From NCBI RefSeq assembly GCF_030065545.1, contig NZ_JASJNC010000003.1:422251-486250 (forward strand): 64,000 nucleotides of DNA, read 5' to 3'. The DNA is from Marinicella marina. Lineage in GTDB: Bacteria > Pseudomonadota > Gammaproteobacteria > Xanthomonadales > Marinicellaceae. This document shows positions 39,182 to 48,458 of this stretch, piece by piece (the stretch's first letter is position 1; every line of letters begins with the position of its first letter). Below the pieces are notes generated by a model, which saw only the letters and a program-made list of their open reading frames with translations, had not been told where the DNA came from and did no database searches. Both the position numbers and the translations under genes were made by a program.

Positions 39182-40975
39182 ATGTTAACAAACTTGGGCG
39201 ATGTGACACCTATTGACCAACAAAAACTGTCTCAACTCGACACTGTTTTAGCCAGCCTCAGTGCACAACAAAAAACTTGGTTATCCGGTTATTTAGCGGG
39301 TCAAGTTTCGACACAAACACCACCAGTGGCTGCTGAAATTACCAATCAACCACATACAGCTTCATCACTGACAGTGCTTTATGGTAGCCAAACCGGTAAC
39401 GCCAAATCACTAGCCAACAAATATTACCAAACAGCACAGCAAGAAGGCCTGACTGTGCAATTGGTATCCATGGCAGACTTCCAACCCCGACAAATAACCA
39501 AGGAACAGTATTTGGTGCTTATAGTCTCAACCCACGGCGAGGGTGATGCGCCAGATGATGCGGAAATATTATATGAGTATTTGTTTTCACCCAAGGCACC
39601 CAAGCTGAAACAACTTCATTTCAGTGTTTTGGCTCTGGGCGATTCGAGTTACGAGCAATTCTGTCAAACCGGCATTGATTTTGATCAACAGCTGGAAAAA
39701 CTCGGCGCCCAAAGAATGACCAACCGAGTCGATTGTGATTTGGATTATGAAGAACAAGCAGCTAACTGGCAGCAAGAAACTTTAAACTTGCTCATAGAAA
39801 AGCTCAAAACAACTGAGTTCAAAGGCTCTAATGTGGTGCCACTGACAACCGCGATAAATGACACCACAAATACAATCAGTCGCAAGCAACCCTTCGCCGC
39901 TGAAATTCTGGCATCACAACGCATCACCACCACTGAATCCAGCAAGGTGGTTTATCACATAGAATTATCATTGGAAGGATCAAACCTGAGATACCAAGCC
40001 GGTGACAGTCTTGGTATCTGCGCCCCTAACCGCGCGGATGATGTGACCGCTTTACTCCAGCAATTAAAACTGGATCCCTCAACGCCAGTGACTTTTGATA
40101 AGCAGCAACATGACTTACAATCAGTTTTAATTAGTGAACTGGAAATCAGTTTGCTGAACAAGAAGTTTTTACATCAGTATGCCGAAAACTTTAATCTATC
40201 GGAGCTTTCACAACGCATCAGCAGCCACCAAGGTTTTGTTGATTTGACAAAAACTTGCCAATTAATTGATGTCATGACTGCATATCCAGCTGCTATAGAT
40301 GCCCAAACTTTGATTGATCATTTACCCAAAATCACACCACGATTGTACTCCATCGCTTCAAGCCATCATGCCAACCCTGATGAAGTGCACTTAACCATTG
40401 CCTTAGTCGATGGCAAAGAAACGCGCATGGGCTTAGTCAGTGGCAGTTTCCACGGCACTTTGGATGTAGGAGATCAAGTCAACATATTCATTGAACCCAA
40501 CAACCATTTCAAACTGCCGGAAGACCCCCAAACGGCCATCATCATGATAGGCCCCGGTACTGGGGTCGCACCATTCAGGGGCTTTTTGCAAGAACGTCAG
40601 GCTTTGAAACATACCGGTGATAATTGGTTATTCTTTGGCAACCCTAATTTTGATCATGACTTCCTGTATCAGCTGGAATGGCAGCAGTACCTCAAAACTG
40701 GATTGTTGAGCCGCATTGACTTGGCCTTCTCACGTGACCAAGCAGAAAAAATCTATGTCCAACACAAAATAAAAGCCCATAGTGCGCTTATTTGGCAATG
40801 GCTTGAGAAAGGTGCTCACATCTATCTATGTGGTGACAAAGACCACATGGCCAAAGACGTTGAAGCTGAGTTGATACAGGTCATTGAACAACATGGCCAG
40901 CTCGATAACGCCGAAGCAACTGCTTATTTACAACAACTCAAACGTCAAAAACGTTATCAAAAGGATGTCTATTAA
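39182..40975 (+). CDS. cysJ: Sulfite reductase (NADPH) flavoprotein alpha subunit
   Basis: The 597-residue protein has an N-terminal helical part and a flavodoxin domain (about 65-200) with the FMN loop YGSQTGNAKSLA. A connecting domain and a ferredoxin-reductase module follow, with PRLYSIAS (FAD), MIGPGTGVAPFRGF (NADPH) and the end RYQKDVY characteristic of CysJ. It passes NADPH electrons through FAD and FMN to CysI for six-electron reduction of sulfite to sulfide. It is the first gene of cysJ-cysI-cysH. Confidence 0.96.
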   Translation: MLTNLGDVTPIDQQKLSQLDTVLASLSAQQKTWLSGYLAGQVSTQTPPVAAEITNQPHTASSLTVLYGSQTGNAKSLANKYYQTAQQEGLTVQLVSMADFQPRQITKEQYLVLIVSTHGEGDAPDDAEILYEYLFSPKAPKLKQLHFSVLALGDSSYEQFCQTGIDFDQQLEKLGAQRMTNRVDCDLDYEEQAANWQQETLNLLIEKLKTTEFKGSNVVPLTTAINDTTNTISRKQPFAAEILASQRITTTESSKVVYHIELSLEGSNLRYQAGDSLGICAPNRADDVTALLQQLKLDPSTPVTFDKQQHDLQSVLISELEISLLNKKFLHQYAENFNLSELSQRISSHQGFVDLTKTCQLIDVMTAYPAAIDAQTLIDHLPKITPRLYSIASSHHANPDEVHLTIALVDGKETRMGLVSGSFHGTLDVGDQVNIFIEPNNHFKLPEDPQTAIIMIGPGTGVAPFRGFLQERQALKHTGDNWLFFGNPNFDHDFLYQLEWQQYLKTGLLSRIDLAFSRDQAEKIYVQHKIKAHSALIWQWLEKGAHIYLCGDKDHMAKDVEAELIQVIEQHGQLDNAEATAYLQQLKRQKRYQKDVY

Positions 40976-40976
40976 G

Positions 40977-42680
40977 ATGAAAAAGCAAAAATTAGAGGCC
41001 GTTGAAACAATCAAAACTGCCAGTAACTATTTACGTGGCGGCATTGCTGACGGCTTGGATAACAATGTCACGGGCTCATTGGCAGAAGACGACACACAGT
41101 TAACCAAGTTCCACGGCATTTACCAACAACATGATCGCGAATCAGTGGTCACTCGGCGCAAGCAAAAACTCGAACCGCTTTATAGTTTTATGATTCGTGC
41201 TCGTGTTCCAGCTGGCATTTGTACCCCTGAACAATGGTTGGCGATGGATGATTTAGCGGTTCAATACGGTGGTGGTTCAATCCGTTTAACCACCCGACAA
41301 GCCTTTCAATTACACGGTGTGATTAAAAAGAACCTAAAAACCACCATTGCATCGATCAACCAATCATTGTTAGACACCATCGCTGCCTGTGGAGACGTGA
41401 ACAGGAATGTCATGTGCACGCCTAATCCCCATCAATCTGAAGTGCACCAACAAGCCTATCAAGCTGCTGCTGCCATCAGCAGTCACCTGACACCACAAAC
41501 CACCGCGTACCATGAAATTTGGCTGGATAAGGAAAAGGTCGCTGGCACACCAGATATCGAGCCCATTTATGGTGAAACCTATTTACCGCGTAAATTCAAG
41601 ATTGCAATGGCCATTCCACCGGCCAATGATGTGGATGTTTTTGCCCACGATTTGGGCTTTATAGCGGTAGTAGAAAAACACCAACTGATTGGTTTCAATG
41701 TCACTGTTGGTGGCGGTATGGGCGCCACTCATGGTGATTTAGAGACCTTCCCCTTGTTGGCTCAAGTGATTGGTTTTTGTGCCGTTGACCAAGTTACACA
41801 AGTGGCCGAGCAGGTGGTCAAGATACAGCGAGACTATGGCTGTCGCACCAACCGCAAACATGCGCGTTTTAAATACACCATCGATGATCGCGGCATCGAC
41901 TGGTTCAAACAAGAACTGAACAAACGTCTGGGCTGGTCACTACTGGCAGAAAAACCCTTCGAATTCAAATCCACTGGAGATGAGTTCGGCTGGTCAGAAA
42001 ATTACGATGGCACCTGGAACTTGTGCCTGTTCATCCAAAACGGTCGAGTCATTGACAGCGATTCACTTGCCCTGCGCAGTGCGCTGAAACAAGTCGCTCA
42101 TTTAGATTATGGCGATTTTCGCATCACCGCCAATCAAAACTTAATCATTGGTCAATTAACCGCTGATGAAAAAGCGGTGGTCATTGATACCCTAACGCCT
42201 TTTGGTGTGCTTGAAAATAACCGCCAATCATTGGCCCAACTCAATGGCATGGCTTGTGTGGCTTTGCCCACATGCTCATTGGCGATGGCTGAGGCTGAAC
42301 GTTACTTACCCACATTATTAAATAAAATTGAAAATTTACAAATCAAACACGGCATTCAGGACCGGGCCATCATCACACGCATGACCGGTTGTCCCAATGG
42401 CTGTGCTCGACCTTATATGGCTGAGTTAGGTTTTGTTGGCAAAGGGCCAGGTAAATACAACATGTATTTGGGCGGAGAATTCACTGGTACACGACTGAAC
42501 CGAATGTACCTAGAAAACATCGATGAGGACACCATCCTTATAGAGTTGGATGCTTTATTTGCAGACTATGCCAGCAACGCGTTGGATGGTGAGTGGTTTG
42601 GTGATTTTGTCATTCGCCAAGGCCATATTGATGCTGTGACACATGGCTCACAAGTTCATTTACCTCTGGCGGTGGTGTGA
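40977..42680 (+). CDS. cysI: Sulfite reductase hemoprotein beta subunit
   Basis: The start is ATG 40977 (567 residues), one base after the cysJ stop; ATG 40965 is in frame inside cysJ. The four cysteines that hold the siroheme-coupled [4Fe-4S] cluster are present: Cys427, Cys433, Cys472 and Cys476, with the same 6/39/4 spacing as the E. coli enzyme (as I recall it). The opening [15 protein letters not shown] and the [11 protein letters not shown] segment match CysI. It reduces sulfite to sulfide using electrons from CysJ. Siroheme would come from cysG in the neighbouring operon. Confidence 0.96.
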   Translation: MKKQKLEAVETIKTASNYLRGGIADGLDNNVTGSLAEDDTQLTKFHGIYQQHDRESVVTRRKQKLEPLYSFMIRARVPAGICTPEQWLAMDDLAVQYGGGSIRLTTRQAFQLHGVIKKNLKTTIASINQSLLDTIAACGDVNRNVMCTPNPHQSEVHQQAYQAAAAISSHLTPQTTAYHEIWLDKEKVAGTPDIEPIYGETYLPRKFKIAMAIPPANDVDVFAHDLGFIAVVEKHQLIGFNVTVGGGMGATHGDLETFPLLAQVIGFCAVDQVTQVAEQVVKIQRDYGCRTNRKHARFKYTIDDRGIDWFKQELNKRLGWSLLAEKPFEFKSTGDEFGWSENYDGTWNLCLFIQNGRVIDSDSLALRSALKQVAHLDYGDFRITANQNLIIGQLTADEKAVVIDTLTPFGVLENNRQSLAQLNGMACVALPTCSLAMAEAERYLPTLLNKIENLQIKHGIQDRAIITRMTGCPNGCARPYMAELGFVGKGPGKYNMYLGGEFTGTRLNRMYLENIDEDTILIELDALFADYASNALDGEWFGDFVIRQGHIDAVTHGSQVHLPLAVV

Positions 42681-43348
42681 TGATTGATCTGAGACAACTA
42701 TCCGTTGATCAACGCGTCGCTTGGGCTTTTGAACATTTGCCCTCGCAGTATGTGTTAACTTCAAGTTTCGGGGCACAATCGGCAGTGTGCTTACACTTAC
42801 TGACGCAACACCAACGCGATTTGCCAGTGGTATTGATAGACACAGGCTACTTATTCCCAGAGACTTACCAGTTCATTGACGAATTGACTGCGCGACTGAA
42901 GCTGAATTTAAAAGTCTACAAAAGTGAGCTTTCACCCGCTTGGCTTGAGTCCAGATACGGCAAATTGTGGCGCAAAGATCTGGCTGGCATTGAACAATAC
43001 AACCAAATCACCAAGGTCAAACCACTGGAGCGAGCCTTCAAAGAGCTAAAAGTAAAAACCTGGTTTTCTGGATTGCGCAACAGTCAAGCGGCATCCAGGG
43101 CACACACACCGATGGTTGAACAAAAAGGAGACATCACCAAGTTTCATCCCATCATTGATTTTACTGATCGCGATGTTTATCAGTACCTAAAAAAACACCA
43201 GCTGCCTTACCACCCCTTGTGGGAAAAGGGATATGTTTCTATTGGTGATGTTCACACCACCCGACCATTGAGTGCGGTTAATGACGTTACGCAAACCCGT
43301 TTTCATGGCCTGAAAAGAGAATGTGGTATCCACGAAATCAATTTTTAA
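42680..43348 (+). CDS. cysH: Phosphoadenosine phosphosulfate reductase
   Basis: The 222-residue protein starts at ATG 42680, sharing one base with the cysI stop. It has the PP-loop SSFGAQSAV near residue 30, [10 protein letters not shown], and the C-terminal catalytic cysteine Cys215 in KRECGIHEI. The CC...CC pairs that hold the [4Fe-4S] cluster of APS reductases are absent, so this is the thioredoxin-dependent PAPS type. That fits the APS kinase domain encoded at 49365. It makes sulfite and PAP from PAPS. Confidence 0.95.
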   Translation: MIDLRQLSVDQRVAWAFEHLPSQYVLTSSFGAQSAVCLHLLTQHQRDLPVVLIDTGYLFPETYQFIDELTARLKLNLKVYKSELSPAWLESRYGKLWRKDLAGIEQYNQITKVKPLERAFKELKVKTWFSGLRNSQAASRAHTPMVEQKGDITKFHPIIDFTDRDVYQYLKKHQLPYHPLWEKGYVSIGDVHTTRPLSAVNDVTQTRFHGLKRECGIHEINF

Positions 43349-43367
43349 TGCAATTTTACAGACGCTG

Positions 43368-43487
43368 GCGGGTCAGAGCGACAAGCCCATCAAACCAAGC
43401 CATCTTGCGCAACCGCCTTTCATCTAGATGATGTGCTTTTGTTCAGTTTGCTTTTTTCAAAAGATGAAAGCAGGGAAGCAAGATTCA
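43368..43487. repeat. 120-bp direct repeat, copy 1
   Basis: This 120-bp stretch recurs at 43515-43634 with only two differences. It contains an inverted repeat (CTTTCATCT at 43417-43425, AGATGAAAG at 43462-43470) with extra pairing CTTTTG/CAAAAG inside it. It lies 20 bp after cysH. The period between copies is 147 bp. It looks like a small dispersed or miniature element. Confidence 0.9.
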
Positions 43488-43514
43488 TTCGGCTTATAGC
43501 GGTTGGCACGCGCA

Positions 43515-43634
43515 GCGGGTCAGAGCGACAAGCCCATCAAACCAAGCCATCTTGCGCAGCCGCCTTTCATCTAGATGATGTGCTTTTGTTCAATTTGCTT
43601 TTTTCAAAAGATGAAAGCAGGGAAGCAAGATTCA
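43515..43634. repeat. 120-bp direct repeat, copy 2
   Basis: Second copy, two mismatches to copy 1. Its last three bases (TCA on the plus strand) provide the stop codon of the minus-strand cysB gene, so the repeat defines the 3' boundary of that reading frame. The same internal inverted repeat is present and could act as a transcript end for the convergent cysH and cysB messages. Confidence 0.9.
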
Positions 43635-44612
43635 AATATGCCACACTGAATCTACCGGCAAGGATTGTTTCTGTGGATCAACCACCGCATTCTCCTGATC
43701 AATGGCATCTTGTACTTGATTGCTTGATACATGCGGCGCAAACAAGGTGATGAACTCCTGCATGTACTGGCGCAAATACAAACTCGGTTGGAACGCTATC
43801 CAGGTAGAACACAACGGTAAAATGTCTTTGGTCTCCAATGCCACCAAATCATCATCAATACCCGCTTCAATCGCCATTGAGGCAATGATACCAACCCCAA
43901 GGCCGGAACGCACATAGGTTTTGATCACATCCGAATCTCGGGCTGTAAAAACGATTTGAAAATCTAAGCCTGCTGCCCGAAAAGCTTTGACCAATGATGA
44001 ATTTTCTTGATCGTTATAAACATAAACAATCAGTGGTTCTTTGGATAATTCTGCCAACGTGATGTTTTCTTTGTCCGCCAGATGGTGATCTTTTGGAACC
44101 ACCACATACCGCTGCCACTTGAAACAATCAATCTTAACCAGCTGTTTGTCATCAGATATGTTACCTGATGCAATGGTGAAATCAGCTTCGCCATCACGAA
44201 TTGATTGGATGTTTTGTTTGGATGTGCCTTGGTGTAAATTAACTTTAACTTCAGGAAACTTTTGATGAAATGATTTAATTACCGCAGGCAATACATACCT
44301 GGCTTGGGTGTGGGTTGTGGCAATATTCAATCGCCCTTGTTTGACTTGGCCAAGCTCCTTTGAAACCGCTGAAATATTTTCTATTTCTTTCAGCGCCCTT
44401 TTGACCCGCAGCAAAACTTCTTCACCTGCAGCAGTCAATGCAACCAATGATTTGCCTTGTCTTTTGAACAATGAAACGCCCAGCTCGTCTTCGAACATCC
44501 TGACTTGGCGACTGACACCTGGTTGTGAGGTAAACAGCGCTTTGGCCGCTGCGGTTACGTTAAGGTTCTCTCTGCACACGGCTTCAAAAAACCTAAGTTG
44601 CTGTAATTTCAT
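43632..44612 (-). CDS. cysB: LysR-type regulator CysB
   Basis: Taken from ATG 44612 (326 residues; MKLQQLRFF matches CysB openings). A TTG at 44630 is also in frame. The winged-helix domain (1-60) has LNVTAAAKALFTSQPGVSRQVRMFEDELG. The effector domain has the CysB-specific IATTHTQARYVLP block near 97 and DVIKTYVRSGLGVGIIASMA near 220. CysB activates sulfur-assimilation genes when O- or N-acetylserine is present. Its location between cysJIH and cysG-cysK supports this. The last residues (about 20) are not typical of CysB and end in repeat DNA. Confidence 0.92.
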   Translation of the reverse strand: MKLQQLRFFEAVCRENLNVTAAAKALFTSQPGVSRQVRMFEDELGVSLFKRQGKSLVALTAAGEEVLLRVKRALKEIENISAVSKELGQVKQGRLNIATTHTQARYVLPAVIKSFHQKFPEVKVNLHQGTSKQNIQSIRDGEADFTIASGNISDDKQLVKIDCFKWQRYVVVPKDHHLADKENITLAELSKEPLIVYVYNDQENSSLVKAFRAAGLDFQIVFTARDSDVIKTYVRSGLGVGIIASMAIEAGIDDDLVALETKDILPLCSTWIAFQPSLYLRQYMQEFITLFAPHVSSNQVQDAIDQENAVVDPQKQSLPVDSVWHI

Positions 44613-44687
44613 GCTTTTATCGCTAAACAATTATGAGTCTTAGTTTTATAAGAGACAGGTTAACTGATAATTTCCTTACATGCAAGT

Positions 44688-44701
44688 TTTAGACATCTAA
44701 A
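44688..44701. promoter_or_regulatory. Candidate palindromic operator between cysB and cysG
   Basis: TTTAGACATCTAAA is a perfect 6-bp inverted repeat around CA, 99 bp before the cysG start and 75 bp before the cysB start. Compared with TATAGACATCTATA upstream of cysJ, the one variable position changes on both arms together, as expected for a dimer-binding palindrome. It could control both divergent genes. Confidence 0.5.
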
Positions 44702-44728
44702 CGTCCAATAAAAAAAGGTTATATGAAC

Positions 44729-44743
44729 ATACCTATTTGGTAT
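44729..44743. promoter_or_regulatory. LysR-type box ATAC-N7-GTAT upstream of cysG
   Basis: ATACCTATTTGGTAT is a perfect 5-bp inverted repeat of the LysR-type ATAC-N7-GTAT form. It lies 57 bp before cysG and 116 bp before cysB. A near copy lies upstream of cysJ at 39108. CysB is the natural candidate, but binding is inferred. Confidence 0.4.
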
Positions 44744-44800
44744 TTTTACAATCAATGCACCATCTGTAATATTGAATTCATCAAATTTTCGGAGCTGGTG

Positions 44801-46243
44801 ATGCAATACCTGCCAATCAATATCGACATCAAGAACAAGCCCACTCTGGTCTTGGGCGGCGGCTCAGTGGCATACCGCAAAATCAAAATGTTATTGAAAG
44901 CCGGTACCCAAATCACCTGCATCAGCCTGAGCTTTGAGCCACCCATTGAAACACTGGCACAACAACAAAAACTGCACCTTATCAGGGCCGATTTGTTGGC
45001 CGAATCAGTACATTATTTAACGGCTTTGTATTTATCAGATTTCAGGTTAATCATTTCTGCCACTGACAATGATGAGATTGGTGCCAGGGTGTTTCAGATT
45101 GGTGAGGAAAACCAAATTTTAGTCAACACCGTGGATGAAAAAAAGTGGTGTAACTACATCACACCAGCCATGGTGGACAGAGACCCCATCATGGTGGCCA
45201 TTTCAAGTGCTGGCTCGGCGCCCGTACTGGCCAGAAACATCAGAGAAAAAATTGAGCAGGTATTGCCGAAGAACTTGGGGCGCTTGGCTGAAAAAGCACA
45301 ATCCTTACGCCACAAGGTCAACCAATTACCACTTTCATTCACCCTTAAAAAAAGGTTTTGGGAACGCTTCTTCAGCAGCAGTCATGCCACTGATTTGATC
45401 AACAGCAGAGCAGTGCCTGATGACGACAAACTCATTGATGACATCCACAACCAAGTCGATAAAGGCGGTGAAGTGCTTTTGGTCGGCGCCGGTCCGGGTG
45501 ACCCTGAGTTGTTAACCATCAAAGCACTGCGAGCGATTCAAGAAGCCGACATCGTACTGCACGATCGCTTGGTTTCTAATGACATATTAGAGCTGATTCG
45601 TCGTGATGCCGAAATCATCAGTGTTGGCAAAACCCAAGGTTTTCACAGTGTCCCGCAAGATGAGATCAATTCGCTGTTGGTGAAATATGCTTTGCAAGGG
45701 AACAAAGTAGTCAGGCTCAAAGGAGGTGATCCGTTTGTCTTTGGGCGAGGGGGTGAGGAGCTAGCACAATGTCAATCTGCTGGGGTTAAGTTTTCAATCA
45801 TTCCAGGAATCACGGCTGCAGTTGGCTGTGCTGCCTACGCCGGTATTCCACTGACCCACCGTGATCATGCCCAAAATGTGCTGTTTGTGACAGCACACTG
45901 TAAAAACTCCATTGATGTATTGGACTGGCCAGCCTTGGCCAGAAAAAGACAGACCCTGGCTGTTTATATGGGCTTAATGAAGTCAGCTGTACTCAGTAAG
46001 GAACTAATTAACCACGGCAGGAAAGCCTGTACCCCTGTCGCCATCATTGAAAATGGCACCACCCAACAACAACGCGTTATTCGTGGCCAGTTAAGTCAGT
46101 TGACTGAATTGATTAATAAGCATAAAGTTAAATCACCTGCTTTGATTATCATTGGCGAAGTGGCCGCATTGAATGAGAATTTGGCTTGGTTTATCAACGA
46201 CCACCCCAAGATAACTACAACCAATCAACTAAAAATAGCATAA
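44801..46243 (+). CDS. cysG: Siroheme synthase (precorrin-2 dehydrogenase / SUMT fusion)
   Basis: The start is ATG 44801 (480 residues), preceded by GGAG at good spacing, and the opening MQYLPI matches CysG. The N-terminal third is the NAD-dependent dehydrogenase/ferrochelatase (VLGGGSVAYRK near 18-27, VAISSAGSAPVLAR). The C-terminal part is uroporphyrinogen-III C-methyltransferase (LVGAGPGDPELLTIKAL near 226, RLKGGDPFVFGRGGEE, GITAAVGCAAYAGIPLTHR). It makes siroheme, the prosthetic group of CysI. It is followed 11 bp later by cysK. Confidence 0.96.
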   Translation: MQYLPINIDIKNKPTLVLGGGSVAYRKIKMLLKAGTQITCISLSFEPPIETLAQQQKLHLIRADLLAESVHYLTALYLSDFRLIISATDNDEIGARVFQIGEENQILVNTVDEKKWCNYITPAMVDRDPIMVAISSAGSAPVLARNIREKIEQVLPKNLGRLAEKAQSLRHKVNQLPLSFTLKKRFWERFFSSSHATDLINSRAVPDDDKLIDDIHNQVDKGGEVLLVGAGPGDPELLTIKALRAIQEADIVLHDRLVSNDILELIRRDAEIISVGKTQGFHSVPQDEINSLLVKYALQGNKVVRLKGGDPFVFGRGGEELAQCQSAGVKFSIIPGITAAVGCAAYAGIPLTHRDHAQNVLFVTAHCKNSIDVLDWPALARKRQTLAVYMGLMKSAVLSKELINHGRKACTPVAIIENGTTQQQRVIRGQLSQLTELINKHKVKSPALIIIGEVAALNENLAWFINDHPKITTTNQLKIA

Positions 46244-46254
46244 AGAGTATTCAC

Positions 46255-47193
46255 ATGATTTATCAATCCATATTAGAAACCATCGGCAACACACCCATAG
46301 TAAAAATCAATCGACTGGCACCTGAGGGCATTGATATGTATGTCAAGGTCGAATCTTTCAACCCCATGGCGTCTGTCAAAGACCGTTTGGCACATGCCAT
46401 CATTACTGATGCAGAAGCCAAAGGTTTGATTGAACCTGGCCAAACAGTGATTGAGGCCACCTCGGGCAATACCGGTATTGCACTGGCCATGGTGTGTGCC
46501 GCCAAGGGCTATCCTTTTGTTGCCGTTATGTCCGAAACGTTTTCAATTGAACGGCGTAAGTTAATGCGCGCTTTGGGGGCCAAGGTGGTTTTGACCCCAG
46601 CTGCTGAAAGAGGCACGGGCATGGTTCGAAAAGCCAAGGAATTGTCTGAACAAAACAATTGGTTTTTGGCCAGGCAATTTGAAAATCCAGCCAACCCAGC
46701 CTACCACCGCTCAACCACAGGTCCTGAAATCCTTAAAGACTTCGCCGGCAAAAGACTGGACTATTTTGTCAGTGGATATGGCACCGGCGGCACCATCACT
46801 GGGGTTGGAGAGGTTTTAAAACTGGCCAGACCTGACATCCAAATAGTCGCTACCGAACCGCAAGAGGCGGCTTTGTTGGCCGGCAAAGAGTGGTCACCAC
46901 ACAAGCTACAAGGCTGGACACCAGATTTTATTGCTGAAGTGATGAATCAAGAAATTTACGATGACCTGATTCCTGTTGATGAACACGAATCAAAGAAATA
47001 CTCATTGGCCTTGGCGTCACAAGAAGGTATTTTTTGTGGCATTTCGGCCGGTGCCACCTTTGCTGCAGCGATGCATGTGGCTGAAAAAGCACAACCTGGT
47101 TCAGTGATTCTGACCATGTTACCTGATACCGGAGAACGCTATTTGAGTACTTACCTGTTTGAAGATTTCAATGAAGGCTCTGACGAGGTCTGA
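46255..47193 (+). CDS. cysK: Cysteine synthase (O-acetylserine sulfhydrylase)
   Basis: The 312-residue PLP enzyme has the cofactor lysine Lys42 in NPMASVKDR, the substrate loop EATSGNTGIA near 67-76, and the phosphate-binding GYGTGGTITG near 175. It condenses O-acetylserine with sulfide to give cysteine. The ASVKDR and GTGGTI sequence and length point to the CysK (A) type; CysM is the alternative. ATG 46255 has AAAGAG upstream. It follows cysG in the same operon, placing the last step of assimilation with siroheme synthesis. Confidence 0.92.
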   Translation: MIYQSILETIGNTPIVKINRLAPEGIDMYVKVESFNPMASVKDRLAHAIITDAEAKGLIEPGQTVIEATSGNTGIALAMVCAAKGYPFVAVMSETFSIERRKLMRALGAKVVLTPAAERGTGMVRKAKELSEQNNWFLARQFENPANPAYHRSTTGPEILKDFAGKRLDYFVSGYGTGGTITGVGEVLKLARPDIQIVATEPQEAALLAGKEWSPHKLQGWTPDFIAEVMNQEIYDDLIPVDEHESKKYSLALASQEGIFCGISAGATFAAAMHVAEKAQPGSVILTMLPDTGERYLSTYLFEDFNEGSDEV

Positions 47194-47237
47194 AAACCCA
47201 CTAAGCTTATCTATCAAGGGCGTTGGTTGAGAGGATT

Positions 47238-48458
47238 TTAATCAATGCCCAATTTTTTAATTTTATAACGCAAAGCCCTGAAACTGATACCTAACAGTTC
47301 AGCCGCTTTGGTTTTGTTGTTATCGGCTTTGGCCAATGCATTGGTGATTTCGCGAATTTCAATCTCCTCAATGTACTTTTCCAAGTTCATCTCTTTACTG
47401 AGTTGAGGTTTGAACCCAGTGTTCTCTAACTGTAAATCTTCTTCTCGTATCAGTTGATTTTGACAGTTGACTGCAGCTTTAGAAAGCACAAAATCCAGTT
47501 CGCGCATGTTACCTGAAAACTCATGGCCTTTGAGTTTGGCCATCGCAGTGGGATGAATTTTACACGGCAACTTGTTCCATTTGTCAGCCAATTGTTCCAG
47601 ACGAGTCTTACAAATTTCAATCAAATCATCATTCAGTTCAGCAATTGATTGGGTTTCAATCTCGCCAACACATAAGACCCTGAGTAATGATTTTTTTACT
47701 CCCAAGGAATGCTTGAACTCATCTTCACTCCAGTCGGTCGTTACCACAATACGCTGATTATCTGACAAAGCCTTTACGAAATTGATCAAGGTGGTTTGTT
47801 GTTCGGGACGCAGCTTTTCAACATTTTTATACACCAAAGTGCCAGCTTGCTCAGGAGTTAAGTTCAAATCGGCATCATGACAGTCAACCAGAGTTATTTC
47901 ATGCTGTGCAAGTCCACTGTTTTTGTGTATCAGCTGCGCAAACTTTTCTTTCCATGTGCCTCTTTTACCATAAATAATGACTGGCGCTTTACTTTGGGCA
48001 TATTTACCAATGGCGTCGTCCAAACCTTTGAAATAATCTGTGGGTATACCAATCTTGACCGCTTCCCCTTGGTCTTCCTCTTGGTTACTGTGCTGCAAGC
48101 CAGTGATGACCAGCTGTCTGAGGGTTTCCAAACTGATTGGCTTAGTGATGAAATCATAGGCCCCCTTCTTGAGGGTTTCAACCGCATGGTTGATGGTGCC
48201 AAATGCGGTGATGACTGCGATGGGTGTGTTGGGGTAATGACTGGCAACAAAGTCAACCAATTCACTGCCTGTACCGTCTGGTAATTTGAAATCTGTTAAG
48301 CACAAATGAAAAGTGGTCTTTGACAGCTGGTATTTGGCTGATCCCAAGTTTTCCGCTTTGTAAACTTTGAATTGCATCCGGGTAAGAGATATTTCCAATA
48401 GTTGCAAGATATCCGGTTCATCATCTACTATTAAAATCTTTTTTTGTTCGCTGCTCAT
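47238..48458 (-). CDS. NtrC/PilR-like response regulator with decayed AAA+ domain
   Basis: The 406-residue protein has an intact receiver domain (VDDEPD at 11-16, phospho-acceptor Asp56 in LTDFKLPDG, Lys106). A middle domain aligned to sigma-54 activators and a Fis-type HTH at the C-terminus follow (TKAAELLGISFRALRYKIKKLG, as in PilR). The middle domain has lost its ATPase features: Walker A reads YGKRGTWKE (164-171 region), Walker B reads LVYKNVEKL, and no GAFTGA loop is present. It probably binds DNA in response to phosphorylation but cannot activate sigma-54. No histidine kinase is adjacent. It overlaps the exonuclease gene by 4 bp. Confidence 0.85.
   Translation of the reverse strand: MSSEQKKILIVDDEPDILQLLEISLTRMQFKVYKAENLGSAKYQLSKTTFHLCLTDFKLPDGTGSELVDFVASHYPNTPIAVITAFGTINHAVETLKKGAYDFITKPISLETLRQLVITGLQHSNQEEDQGEAVKIGIPTDYFKGLDDAIGKYAQSKAPVIIYGKRGTWKEKFAQLIHKNSGLAQHEITLVDCHDADLNLTPEQAGTLVYKNVEKLRPEQQTTLINFVKALSDNQRIVVTTDWSEDEFKHSLGVKKSLLRVLCVGEIETQSIAELNDDLIEICKTRLEQLADKWNKLPCKIHPTAMAKLKGHEFSGNMRELDFVLSKAAVNCQNQLIREEDLQLENTGFKPQLSKEMNLEKYIEEIEIREITNALAKADNNKTKAAELLGISFRALRYKIKKLGID

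Noticed and set aside
43433..43750. Open frame of about 105 codons across the duplicated repeat
   Set aside because: It is built from the two repeat copies, whose 147-bp period keeps the frame open, and then runs antisense into cysB. No Shine-Dalgarno sequence and no independent support.
44723..44800. Upstream ATG extending cysG by 26 residues
   Set aside because: The extension covers the LysR-type box and does not resemble CysG; ATG 44801 has GGAG and the family's MQYLPI opening.
47872..48284. 135-codon antisense frame in the response regulator gene
   Set aside because: Opposite a gene with an intact receiver domain; no start signal and no recognisable protein.
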